Positions 1 to 6,073 of a stretch of 6,674 nucleotides of DNA are shown in pieces. The position numbers were made by a program, and so were the translations under genes. How positions within the stretch are numbered: the stretch's first letter is position 1; every line of letters begins with the position of its first letter. The notes beneath the pieces are model-generated. The model was given only the letters and a program-made list of their open reading frames with translations. It had not been told where the DNA came from and made no database searches. This DNA is from Pseudomonadota bacterium (GTDB lineage Bacteria > Pseudomonadota > Alphaproteobacteria > Acetobacterales > Acetobacteraceae). The stretch is taken from assembly GCA_021807465.1 (NCBI GenBank), contig JAKBCX010000088.1:1-6674 (forward strand). The letters run 5' to 3'.

Positions 1-1
1 C

Positions 2-385
2 GCTCCCCGCCCCGAGGAAGGCCTAGAGCTGGAAGCCGTTCTGGCGCCCGTGGTGGCCCGTGCCGCCGCTGCCGTGCCGCCCGGCGCCCTGCAAGGCTAT
101 GCCGAGCGTATCGCCGAGGATGGAACAGTAACGGGCTGGGCCATCGATCAGGCGCATCCGCAACTGCCAGTGGCGCTGGAGGTGCTTTGCCAGGGCGAGA
201 TTATCGGCACCGCGCTGGCCTGCTACGGCAGGCAGGACGTGGCGGATGCCGGGTATGGCAGCAGCCGCTGCGGCTTTGTTTTCCAGGCCCCGGCGGGTCT
301 GGTTTCCAGCGGCATAACAGTGCGGCGCGTAACAGATGGTGCGATTCTCGCACCGCTGCCCAGCTTGGCAAGCGCCGCCGCCTAA
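2..385 (+). CDS. C-terminal end of a GWAxD-domain protein (glycan-associated), partial
   Basis: The frame is open from the left edge of the window to a TAA at 383-385, so this is the last 127 residues of a longer protein; an internal GTG at position 50 is only a possible start. An Ala/Pro-rich linker is followed by a domain reading roughly G-x-V-x-GWAID, P-VALEVLCQGE-IIG, YGRQDVADAGYG, CGFVFQAP and a closing VRRVTDGA-L. From family knowledge, this short beta-rich module recurs in tandem or at the C-terminus of glycosyltransferases and other large surface-polysaccharide proteins of Acetobacteraceae, sphingomonads and methylobacteria; its exact role is not settled. The catalytic part, if any, lies outside the window. 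The gene is convergent with a degraded glycosyltransferase-like remnant on the other strand, which fits a glycan locus. Family call by motif memory only. Confidence 0.7.
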   Translation, partial: APRPEEGLELEAVLAPVVARAAAAVPPGALQGYAERIAEDGTVTGWAIDQAHPQLPVALEVLCQGEIIGTALACYGRQDVADAGYGSSRCGFVFQAPAGLVSSGITVRRVTDGAILAPLPSLASAAA

Positions 386-391
386 GCACAC

Positions 392-408
392 GGCCCGGTG
401 GCCTTTTT
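392..408 (+). terminator. Short candidate terminator after the GWAxD-domain gene
   Basis: Seven bases after the TAA, GGCC (392-395) and GGCC (400-403) can form a four-pair all-GC stem with loop CGGT, followed at once by five T (404-408). The stem is short for an intrinsic terminator, but position and T-run fit. It sits between converging genes, and a second GGCC copy at 414-417 gives alternative pairings. Confidence 0.35.
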
Positions 409-410
409 GG

Positions 411-688
411 TTAGGCCGCCGGCGCCCCTGCGCACCATTCAGCCGACATGCCGCGGTAGGCGGTCTCTAGCTTGCGGGCAAATTCTTCACCATTGCACAA
501 AGGCGATGCCGCCATAAGCTGGTGCTGCTCCGCGCGGTATTCCGCCAGCCGCGCTTTGTCTCCGGCCAGCAACGCATTGCCCAGGTTAGAATGATAAGAC
601 GTAACAGAATGGTTGATCCCGCTTGCCCGGCCCTATGATGCCGCAGCCCGGCGTCTAAAGCCGCCCGCATGTTATGCGTGTCAGGCAT
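411..688 (-). pseudogene. Decayed remnant of a TPR / O-GlcNAc-transferase-like (GT41) protein
   Basis: Two reading frames carry the two ends of one protein type. From the ATG at 688 the first frame reads MPDTHNMRAALDAGLRHHRAGQ, which looks like the start of a TPR protein. It then continues into unconvincing sequence. Another minus-strand frame, open from the stop at 633-635 to the TAA at 411-413, gives HSNLGNALLAG (TPR-like), then SPLCNGEEFARKLETAYRGM and EW near the end. The last block matches the C-terminal tail typical of bacterial SPINDLY/OGT-type TPR glycosyltransferases (SPLF-D-x-x-x-FAR-x-LE-x-x-YR-x-MW). The usual gene is well over 1.5 kb, while only about 280 bases remain, so a large internal deletion plus a frame change near 620-630 is the simplest reading. 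It lies 42 bases downstream of crcB on the same strand. The C-terminal assignment is firmer than the N-terminal one. Confidence 0.6.
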
Positions 689-730
689 TAATACTCGTAC
701 TCCGCCTCAATCCAGCCCAGGCCTGGCACC

Positions 731-1081
731 TTACATTTGCGTGCCCAGCCACACAAAGGCCAAGCATAGCGCGGCGGAAGACAGCACATACAGCGCCGCA
801 CGAAACAAATTGCCACCCCGTGCCAGCTCCAGTGTTTGCAGGCTGAAGGATGAGAAGGTGGTGAACCCGCCGCATATGCCCACCATGACAAACGCCTTCA
901 TATCTAGCGATGTATGCAGCGTGCCGAAAAACCCAATAACAAACGACCCGGACACGTTGATAATCAGAGTGCCCCACGGAAAAGCCGGGCCGGTAAGCGC
1001 GGTTACCGCCGTGGCAAACCAATAGCGCGCCATGGCGCCCAGCGCGCCGCCCAGTGCAATCCAAGGATAGGCCTCATTCAT
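731..1081 (-). CDS. crcB: Fluoride channel CrcB/FluC, short paralogue (116 aa)
   Basis: This is a small four-helix membrane protein of the CrcB/Fluc family, which exports fluoride through antiparallel dimers in the inner membrane. Visible family marks are GGALGAMARYW (residues 11-21), WGTLIINVSGSF (36-47, with the pore-lining Asn42) and GICGGFTTFSSFSL (68-81). The last contains the two fluoride-facing Phe (F73, F76) and the TTFS turn. Length 116 is normal for the compact members. The ATG at 1081 follows the usp TGA by 16 bases, with a purine-rich GAGGATGAG as ribosome site, so it is the third gene of the riboswitch-led operon. It keeps the canonical GTL-x-x-N-x-x-GSF segment, unlike its paralogue upstream. 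Function as fluoride exporter is well supported by family; cooperation with the other copy is inference. Confidence 0.95.
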   Translation of the reverse strand: MNEAYPWIALGGALGAMARYWFATAVTALTGPAFPWGTLIINVSGSFVIGFFGTLHTSLDMKAFVMVGICGGFTTFSSFSLQTLELARGGNLFRAALYVLSSAALCLAFVWLGTQM

Positions 1082-1097
1082 AATCTGCTCATCCTCA

Positions 1098-1913
1098 TCA
1101 ATGGCGCATCAGCACGGGTATATCGGCATGGGCCAGCATGTATTTGGTTACGCCACCGAACATCATGTTATGCCAGGCGCTGTGCACAAACGCGCCCATT
1201 ACTAGCATATCGGCATTCAGCTCATGCGCCTTGGCCAGCAGCAGCGCGCCGAACACATCCTTGCCCACCGGCAATTCGTGCCCCGTTACCGTTACGCCAT
1301 GCTCGGCCAGGACAGCCGGAATTTGCGGCACCGGTGCATCGTCGCGGCGGCCCATCAGCACATGGATATCCGCCGTGCGTGGAATACAATGCAGCACGGA
1401 CATTACCGCGTGCAGCGTGAATTTATCATCCCTCCAGGCCACGGCAACGGTTTTTCCAAATTCCGCGTTCGCTTGCGGCGGCACCATCAGCACCGGGCGT
1501 TCGGAGGCAAACAGCGCCGCATGCAGCGCTTCATGCTCTGCCCGTGCGCCATGGTCCAAGGGTTGGCCAACAACAATATAATCCGCCCGGCCGCCCCATT
1601 CCTTCACCAGCGTTTCCGTCAGCCCTTCCTTGTCAATCCAGCGCGGCCCGTCCTCGCCTGTCTGCTTTGCCGCCCAGGCGTCAAAACTGCGGTGCAGCAC
1701 GGCGGCACGCTCTGCCTCATGGCTGCGTATTTTCTGCTCCTGCTCTTTCGTCAGCACTTCCTCGGTCACCAGAATGGTCGAGACCGGCGGCACGCGCATC
1801 ACCAACACCTCAAACCGGGCGCCGCCCACCAGCGTACCCAGCCGCGTGGCGGCCGCCAGCACCGCTGGCGCGGATTCAGTGTGGGTTAAAATCGCCAAAA
1901 TCACGTTGGACAT
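1098..1913 (-). CDS. Two-domain universal stress protein (Usp family, 271 aa)
   Basis: This is a cytoplasmic tandem Usp protein. Domain 1 covers about residues 1-146: it starts NVILAILT, has an ADYIVVGQPLD strand-turn near 110-120 and ends RPVLMVPP. Domain 2 covers about 154-271: it starts KTVAVAWRDD, has ADMLVMGAFVHS at 234-245, GGVTKYML at 253-260 and ends DIPVLMRH. The pattern G-x-x-x-H-S...GGVT resembles the Usp nucleotide-binding signature, but the second Gly of G-2x-G is absent, so ATP binding is uncertain. The frame stays open far upstream to 2273, through crcB in another frame; the ATG at 1913 was chosen because it begins the Usp fold and has GGAGG five bases upstream. TAATG overlaps the crcB stop by one base, which indicates translational coupling. 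The partner and signal are unknown; the context suggests a role under fluoride stress. Confidence 0.92.
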   Translation of the reverse strand: MSNVILAILTHTESAPAVLAAATRLGTLVGGARFEVLVMRVPPVSTILVTEEVLTKEQEQKIRSHEAERAAVLHRSFDAWAAKQTGEDGPRWIDKEGLTETLVKEWGGRADYIVVGQPLDHGARAEHEALHAALFASERPVLMVPPQANAEFGKTVAVAWRDDKFTLHAVMSVLHCIPRTADIHVLMGRRDDAPVPQIPAVLAEHGVTVTGHELPVGKDVFGALLLAKAHELNADMLVMGAFVHSAWHNMMFGGVTKYMLAHADIPVLMRH

Positions 1914-2347
1914 TATACCTCCAAATCCTCGCCCTCTTGGGCCGAGAGGCGCGTAACCCCAACCAGCCACACGCCAAACGTAACGGCAAGCAGGCAGCCA
2001 ATAATGGACGCCAGTATGTAAACCAAAGACAAACCCACCCCGCTTGTATGGGCTAAAACCAGTGCCCCCAGGCTGAATGACGAGAAGGTGGTGAACCCGC
2101 CGCAAATGCCCACAATCACGAAATTCCGCATCTCGGGCGCCACGTTCAACAGGCCCTTGGCCCCCGTGGCCTCGGCAAAAAAGCCGATGACGAGGCAGCC
2201 GAGCCAGTTGGCCCATAAAATACCCCAGGGGAACGCGCTGTGCATAATAACCGGGCCAATATCCCCCAGCCAAAAACGGGCCATGCTGCCCAGCGCCCCT
2301 CCGGCGCCGATAATGACGTAGTTTCTAATGGTCAACGCGTTCAACAT
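1913..2347 (-). CDS. crcB: Fluoride channel CrcB/FluC, riboswitch-proximal paralogue (144 aa)
   Basis: This four-helix inner-membrane fluoride channel subunit is the first structural gene after the fluoride riboswitch. Family marks are GAGGALGSMARFW (residues 14-26), WGILWANWLGCLVIG (41-55, Asn47) and GICGGFTTFSSFSL (80-93, F85 and F88). It is longer than the second copy because of an acidic C-terminal tail (TRLSAQEGEDLEV) and a longer loop between helices 2 and 3. At two places where family members usually have small polar residues (the T of GTL and the S of GSF) it has Ile43 and Cys51. A TAG four codons upstream in frame fixes ATG 2347 as the earliest ATG, with AGGA about nine bases before it. 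The stop TAA shares a base with the usp ATG. Homodimer versus heterodimer with the shorter paralogue cannot be decided from sequence. Confidence 0.95.
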   Translation of the reverse strand: MLNALTIRNYVIIGAGGALGSMARFWLGDIGPVIMHSAFPWGILWANWLGCLVIGFFAEATGAKGLLNVAPEMRNFVIVGICGGFTTFSSFSLGALVLAHTSGVGLSLVYILASIIGCLLAVTFGVWLVGVTRLSAQEGEDLEV

Positions 2348-2484
2348 GGCGGCGTCCTAGAAGAAAATAACGGTGAGAGGAATAAAGGAGCCATGTCCGT
2401 AATCCCGGTGTCAGCCTGTTTCCAGGGGCGGGCAGAAAGACCGGAATGGGGAGAAAACAAAAACCGCCTGGCAGACACGCGCAA
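2341..2484 (-). CDS. Possible leader ORF (47 codons, TTG start) between riboswitch and crcB
   Basis: On the minus strand a strong AGGAGG (2490-2495) stands five bases before TTG 2484 (another TTG is at 2487). The frame runs 47 codons without a stop to TGA 2341-2343, overlapping the crcB start in ATGTTGA. The product would be short, Arg- and Ser-rich and resembles no family I know. The ribosome site lies in a segment that can pair with the riboswitch pseudoknot strand, so translation could be gated by fluoride and coupled to crcB. Against it: the TTG start, no recognisable protein, and a length that chance allows. Listed as a hypothesis. Confidence 0.25.
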   Translation of the reverse strand: MRVSARRFLFSPHSGLSARPWKQADTGITDMAPLFLSPLFSSRTPPC

Positions 2485-2520
2485 CAACTCCTCCTGAAAC
2501 TCAGGTTCAAGCAGGAGTCA
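2461..2520 (-). promoter_or_regulatory. Expression platform of the fluoride riboswitch
   Basis: Transcript order is right to left. The aptamer's 3' pseudoknot strand (2514-2518, ACTCC) can pair instead with GGAGT (2487-2491), extendable by two wobble pairs. In a shifted register, CTCCTG (2512-2517) pairs with CAGGAG (2491-2496). Either pairing would break the pseudoknot and mask the AGGAGG at 2490-2495. Further on, GGCGGTT (2462-2468) is fully complementary to AACCGCC inside the aptamer (2532-2538) and runs into TTTTTGTTTT, which resembles a terminator made by invading the aptamer. The sequence therefore allows transcriptional control, translational control or both. Fluoride would favour the open state. 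No folding energies were calculated. Confidence 0.5.
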
Positions 2521-2558
2521 TCAGCCCCGAGGGCGGTTACATGGCGAACTCCATCGCC
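2511..2558 (-). ncRNA. Fluoride riboswitch (crcB motif) aptamer
   Basis: On the minus strand the segment opens with GGCGATGG, continues AGTTCGCC, then TAACCGCC, and ends GGGGCTGATGACTCCTGC, which is close to the published crcB-motif consensus. Stem P1 is GGCGA (2554-2558) with TCGCC (2543-2547). The pseudoknot is GGAGT (2548-2552) with ACTCC (2514-2518). A GCCC/GGGC hairpin with a TCG loop spans 2524-2534. From family knowledge this RNA binds one fluoride through Mg2+ ions and turns on fluoride-resistance genes. Here it lies about 160 bases before crcB on the same strand, exactly the expected context. Recognised by motif; a covariance-model search against the Rfam fluoride riboswitch family would confirm. 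Confidence 0.95.
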
Positions 2559-2569
2559 AATATGGCCCT

Positions 2570-2599
2570 ATACCAGCCGATTCAGTGCCAACATGTCAA
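2570..2599 (-). promoter_or_regulatory. Promoter of the fluoride operon
   Basis: A perfect -35 TTGACA (2594-2599) lies just downstream of the GntR-type gene's stop. Eighteen bases later TGGTAT (2570-2575) can serve as a weak -10; the better-looking TATAGG (2567-2572) is at a poor spacing of 21. Transcription would begin around 2560-2564, just before the aptamer at 2558. The -35 and the position are good; the -10 is uncertain. Confidence 0.55.
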
Positions 2600-2603
2600 G
2601 GCT

Positions 2604-3365
2604 TTAGCCGCGTTGCGGCTGTCCGAGCCTCTTGGGCGCCGCGCCTCGCCGGCCCTGGGCGCGGTCTCGTACCGCATTGCGCACGCTGTCCGACACAACG
2701 AGAATACGGCTCTCATGCGAGTGACGGATATGGCGGCGGATTGCTTCTTCCGCACGCGCCGGGTCGCGGGCGCGGATGGCGTCCACAATCTCCACATGCT
2801 CCGCCAGCGCGTTTTCTATCCGCCCCGGGGCGTTATAGGTGGTGGGGCCGAGCAGGGGCACGAAGTTCAGCAGCGATTGCAGGCTTTTCAGCAGAAACCG
2901 GTTGCGCGCCGCGCGGTAGATCTGCTCGTGGAACACTTGGTTCTCGCGCGCATGGGCGCGGGCGTCGTGGGGCAGGGCGCGCATCGCATCCAGCGTTGCG
3001 GAGAGAATGCGTATTTCCGTTTCATCCGCGTTGCGCGCGGCCAGGGCGGCGGCGGTGCCCTCCAGGCTCTCGCGCATGGCGTAAAATTCGTCGATGGCGC
3101 GCAGATCATACAGCACTACAGACATGCCGCCGCCCGCCGCATGTTCCAGCATACCCTCGGCCTGCAGGCGGCGCATGGCCTCGCGTACCGGGGTGCGGCT
3201 CATTTTCAGCCAGGCGGAAACCTCCAGCTCCATCAGGCGCTGGCCGGGTGCGATCGTGCCTTCGCGTATCGCATCGTGCAGCATCTCATAGGCCCAGGCG
3301 GCGCGGCCGCCACCGGCCTCGCCCATCGGGTCTGTATGTTTCTGCTCCGGGGCGTTTTCATTCAT
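2604..3365 (-). CDS. GntR-family transcriptional regulator, FCD (FadR-like) subfamily
   Basis: This is a DNA-binding regulator of 253 residues. The N-terminal winged helix-turn-helix spans about 24-86, with YEMLHDAIREGTIAPGQRL and the recognition region SRTPVREAMRRLQAEGML that is typical of GntR proteins. The C-terminal all-helical FCD ligand domain spans about 91-220. His146 (in VFHEQIY), His190 (AEHVEIV) and His212 (RRHIRH) stand where the family's metal-binding histidines lie, so a metal-assisted carboxylate ligand is likely. The frame extends to 3434, but ATG 3365 is preferred: it starts 44 bases after the epimerase stop, whereas the longer form adds an unmatched Arg-rich head overlapping that gene. 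The ribosome site is weak (AGGG at nine bases). It is the last gene of the metabolic unit and probably regulates it; the effector is unknown. Confidence 0.93.
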   Translation of the reverse strand: MNENAPEQKHTDPMGEAGGGRAAWAYEMLHDAIREGTIAPGQRLMELEVSAWLKMSRTPVREAMRRLQAEGMLEHAAGGGMSVVLYDLRAIDEFYAMRESLEGTAAALAARNADETEIRILSATLDAMRALPHDARAHARENQVFHEQIYRAARNRFLLKSLQSLLNFVPLLGPTTYNAPGRIENALAEHVEIVDAIRARDPARAEEAIRRHIRHSHESRILVVSDSVRNAVRDRAQGRRGAAPKRLGQPQRG

Positions 3366-3400
3366 GCGCAAAACCCTAGCCGCCGCGCCGCGCCGCCACA

Positions 3401-3420
3401 AGCGGGGGTTCAGCCCCGCT
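3401..3420 (-). repeat. Perfect inverted repeat over the epimerase stop codon
   Basis: AGCGGGG (3401-3407) and CCCCGCT (3414-3420) form a seven-pair, GC-rich stem with a six-base loop that contains part of the TGA stop at 3410-3412. No T-run follows on the minus strand, so it is not a classic terminator. It could weaken expression of the regulator gene, protect the upstream mRNA end, or have no function. Confidence 0.6.
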
Positions 3421-4402
3421 GCGCGTCGCGCCATGCCACATAGCGGCGCAGGCCCTCGCGCAAATCCACGGCCGCGGACCAGGAGATTTTCTCCTTCGCC
3501 TTGGCGGGGCTGAAGCCGAGATGGTTGCCGCCGGCGGTTTTAATCTGCCGCGAATCCGCAACGTAAACCGGCTCAACCCCGGTAACCCCGCAAACCTTCA
3601 GAAGCGTGCGCGCGACTGTGGTCAGCGTGCTGTCCACGCCTGTGACCAGGTTCAGCACATTCCCGCCCGTGCCATTCAGCATGGCGGCCACGCAGCCCGA
3701 GGCCACATCGGCCACATGGATATAATCGTGAACCTCCTTGCCATCGCCCGCAATCACTGGCGCCTCGCCGCGGCGGATTGCCTCATACATCGCGGCAATA
3801 CCATTGGCGTTAATGGCCCGCTCATGCTGGCGTTCGCCATATACCGAGGAGAAACGCAGCGCGTTGAACTCCACGCCGAATTTCTGCTGGTAAAACAGGC
3901 CGAGATTTTCGCCCATCAGCTTGCTGGTGCCATAGATGGCGGAAAGCGGCGAGGCATTGGCGAAGGTTGAAGGCGCGTCTTCGCTCAGCACATCCGCCAG
4001 CGTGCCGCCATAGGCGGCAACCGAAGAGGAGAAAACGACGCGCCGCACCCTGGCGATGCGCGCGGCCTCCAGCGTGTTCACAAAACCGGTGGTGTTCACC
4101 GCCACGCCCAGCGGCATTTGCGTGGCCATGGGAATGGTGAGGAACCCGGCCAGGGCAAAAATACCATCCACGCCCTGGGCGGCATCGATAATTTCATTCA
4201 GCCGCAGAATATCGCCGCGCCGCCGTTGCACGCGCGGGTCGTGCTCCAGATGCGCAATGGTCTCCGGCGTGCCGAGCGAGAAATTATCCAGCAGCCTTAC
4301 CTCTGCCGCGCCCTGGGCCAGCAGAACGTCGGTAATGTGCGAGCCAATAAGGCTCGCCCCGCCGGTGATAAGATAGGATTTGCCCCTGCAATCGTGGCTC
4401 AT
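3410..4402 (-). CDS. NAD-dependent epimerase/dehydratase (extended SDR, 330 aa)
   Basis: This soluble extended short-chain dehydrogenase/reductase is of the nucleotide-sugar epimerase/dehydratase type. The N-terminal Rossmann motif is ITGGASLIGSH (residues 12-22), with an acidic LLDN end of strand 2 at 37-40. Further marks are a GDIL segment near 63-66, active-site SSSVAAYG (125-132) and the catalytic YGTSK with Tyr157 and Lys161. ALRFSSVYGERQ (181-192) and the downstream DYIHVADVA (226-234) are typical of the family. Length is normal. ATG 4402 follows the FAD dehydrogenase stop by 31 bases, with AAGGAG about ten bases upstream, so it should be cotranscribed. Members of this family act on UDP- or GDP-sugars, but some serve in acid or aromatic catabolism. 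The neighbourhood favours a small-molecule pathway over cell-envelope sugar synthesis, which remains inference. Confidence 0.92.
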   Translation of the reverse strand: MSHDCRGKSYLITGGASLIGSHITDVLLAQGAAEVRLLDNFSLGTPETIAHLEHDPRVQRRRGDILRLNEIIDAAQGVDGIFALAGFLTIPMATQMPLGVAVNTTGFVNTLEAARIARVRRVVFSSSVAAYGGTLADVLSEDAPSTFANASPLSAIYGTSKLMGENLGLFYQQKFGVEFNALRFSSVYGERQHERAINANGIAAMYEAIRRGEAPVIAGDGKEVHDYIHVADVASGCVAAMLNGTGGNVLNLVTGVDSTLTTVARTLLKVCGVTGVEPVYVADSRQIKTAGGNHLGFSPAKAKEKISWSAAVDLREGLRRYVAWRDAQRG

Positions 4403-4433
4403 TCCTGAAATTCTCCTTTTCTAACCGGGGTTC

Positions 4434-6056
4434 TTACGGAACCCAGGATGTCTCCACCAGCGTGTTGCCCGGGGCTTGCGGGGCGGTTTCCAGCACTTTG
4501 TTGGTTTCTACCGCCATGCGGCCCGGCAGGGCTTCGGGCGCGGTAACCGCCTTGGTCAGGCTGGCGCCTTTGCTGGCGGCGGTGCGCCCGGCAATGCGGC
4601 CAAACGTGGCGCCGGAAACAAGGCCCGTACCGGCGGGATAGTTATCGTAATACAGCCCGCCCACCATTTCGCCGCACGCCAGCAAGCCGGGGATCGGGCG
4701 CCAATCCGTGCCGATCACGCGCGCATGCTCGTCGATCTTGATGCCGCCAAAGGTAAAGGTAATGCCACCCGTGGCGGTGTAGGCATAGAACGGCGCCTTC
4801 TCCAGCTTCAGCGCCCAGTTGGTTTTTTCCAAAGTCAGCCCGTTGGTGGAAAGCCCATCCTTCTGCGTTGGGTCAAACCCATCGGCGGCGGATTTGGCGG
4901 CGGCATTATACTCGGCCAGCGTGCGCAGCGCCTGCGCCTTATCGTCGATGTCGAGTTGCGCGATCAGCGCTTCTAGCGTGTTCGCCACAATCGGCTGGCT
5001 GGTGCCATAGCGCGGCTCCAGCAGATGCACGGTTTGGCTGTCGAAAATCTGGTAGGCCTTGGCGCCCGGCTCAGCCAGCACGGCGCGGCCATATTTGGCG
5101 TAGGTGAACATGGCGCCATCCTCGCCCTCATTCACAAAGCGCTTGCCGTTGCGGTTGATCATCACGCCATACAAATAGCTCAGGCGGTTGGAGCGGTCGG
5201 TAAGCTCACGCGGCGCGTAATTGCCCCAATCGGCGGAAATAGGGGTGGCGTGGCAGCCGCTCCACTGGCCCCAGGGCATGGCCCCGGCGTCGTTCATGGC
5301 CATGCGCAGCCCGTCGCCCTGGTTGTACGGGGTGCCACGCACCTTGGCCGCACCCACCAGCGGGCCGATATGCTGCGTGCGCATCTGCACGTTCGCCTCA
5401 AACCCGCCGCAGCCCAGAATCACGGCATCGCCGCCAATTTCCTCAATGCCATTCTCGCTGCGCAGCTTCACGCCACACACGGCGCCGTCCTGGTTGATGA
5501 GCAGGGCGGTCACGGAGGCGCCGTAACGGATTTCCACGCCCATGCGCTCGGCCGTGGCAAACCAGGCGGCGGAAAGGCCAACGCCCTCATGCTCCGCGCG
5601 CACCACCAGCCCGCGTGCCCAGATAATCTTGTTGCCCTTGCGCACGCCGGTGAGCGAGACAGAAGGCTCCATCGGCACCTTGCCGACCTCATGCATCCAG
5701 AACACAGTGTCCTTGGAATTATCGACCAGCACGCGCGACAGCACAGGGTCGGTCTGGCCATTCGTCACGCGCATCAAATCGCCATGGAAATCGGTCTTGG
5801 TGTAAGGCTGGATGCCCTCGTAGAAATCCTCGAACTGCGCCTCAACCCCCGGCAGAAGCGGGCCGATCTCGCGCGGGTCGTCGAAGGCGAAGCGCAGCAC
5901 GCCGCCGCTCCAATGCGTATTGCCGCCGCGCATCTCGCGCGGGGCTTTCTCCAGCACCAGCACGCGGGCGGCGCCATTCTCCTTGGCGGAAACGGCGGCG
6001 GCCAAGGCGGCATTGCCGGCGCCGGCGACGATGACGTCATATTGTGCGGTGGCCAT
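4434..6056 (-). CDS. tcuA: FAD-dependent dehydrogenase, TcuA-like (fumarate reductase flavoprotein family)
   Basis: This flavoprotein of 540 residues belongs to the fumarate reductase/succinate dehydrogenase family. The FAD-binding head is DVIVAGAGNAALAAA (7-21), with VLEKAP (34-39; Glu36 for ribose) and RGGNTHWSGG (43-52). The middle has NQGDGLRMA (245-253), GKRFVNEG (304-311, resembling the active-site G-x-RF-x-x-E) and ATGGITFTFGGIKID (428-442). The C-terminal FAD motif is GLLACGEMVGGLYYDNYPAG with ATFGRIAGRTA (457-493). The GNAA head, LEKAP-RGGN block and YPAGTGL tail match tricarballylate dehydrogenase TcuA, which oxidises tricarballylate to cis-aconitate. A tail of about 46 residues follows the fold, and the protein exceeds the roughly 470 residues I recall for enterobacterial TcuA. 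ATG 6056 has GAGGA seven to eight bases upstream. The family is certain; the substrate is not, since ketosteroid dehydrogenases and other organic-acid dehydrogenases share the fold. No TcuB-type partner is visible. Confidence 0.85.
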   Translation of the reverse strand: MATAQYDVIVAGAGNAALAAAVSAKENGAARVLVLEKAPREMRGGNTHWSGGVLRFAFDDPREIGPLLPGVEAQFEDFYEGIQPYTKTDFHGDLMRVTNGQTDPVLSRVLVDNSKDTVFWMHEVGKVPMEPSVSLTGVRKGNKIIWARGLVVRAEHEGVGLSAAWFATAERMGVEIRYGASVTALLINQDGAVCGVKLRSENGIEEIGGDAVILGCGGFEANVQMRTQHIGPLVGAAKVRGTPYNQGDGLRMAMNDAGAMPWGQWSGCHATPISADWGNYAPRELTDRSNRLSYLYGVMINRNGKRFVNEGEDGAMFTYAKYGRAVLAEPGAKAYQIFDSQTVHLLEPRYGTSQPIVANTLEALIAQLDIDDKAQALRTLAEYNAAAKSAADGFDPTQKDGLSTNGLTLEKTNWALKLEKAPFYAYTATGGITFTFGGIKIDEHARVIGTDWRPIPGLLACGEMVGGLYYDNYPAGTGLVSGATFGRIAGRTAASKGASLTKAVTAPEALPGRMAVETNKVLETAPQAPGNTLVETSWVP

Positions 6057-6073
6057 GATTTGTTCCTCATCGG

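Noticed and set aside
467..688. Intact 73-residue protein from ATG 688
   Set aside because: Beyond the first 22 residues it has no sensible composition, while another frame over the same DNA carries a clear GT41-type C-terminus; it is treated as part of a pseudogene.
1914..2273. N-terminal extension of the Usp frame to 2273, giving 391 residues
   Set aside because: The added part is crcB read in the wrong frame; ATG 1913 has GGAGG at good spacing, begins the Usp fold and couples to the crcB stop.
2325..2510. Minus-strand 61-codon frame starting beside the riboswitch
   Set aside because: It overlaps the crcB start region out of frame, lacks a well-placed ribosome site at its ATG and resembles no protein; the TTG frame with AGGAGG is the better leader candidate.
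3366..3434. Longer GntR start at 3434
   Set aside because: It adds an Arg/Ala-rich head that overlaps the epimerase gene and matches no part of the family.
2541..3443. Plus-strand open frame of 300 codons opposite the GntR regulator
   Set aside because: It runs through the riboswitch and antisense to a well-supported regulator, with low-complexity Ala/Arg/Gln/His composition and no domain.
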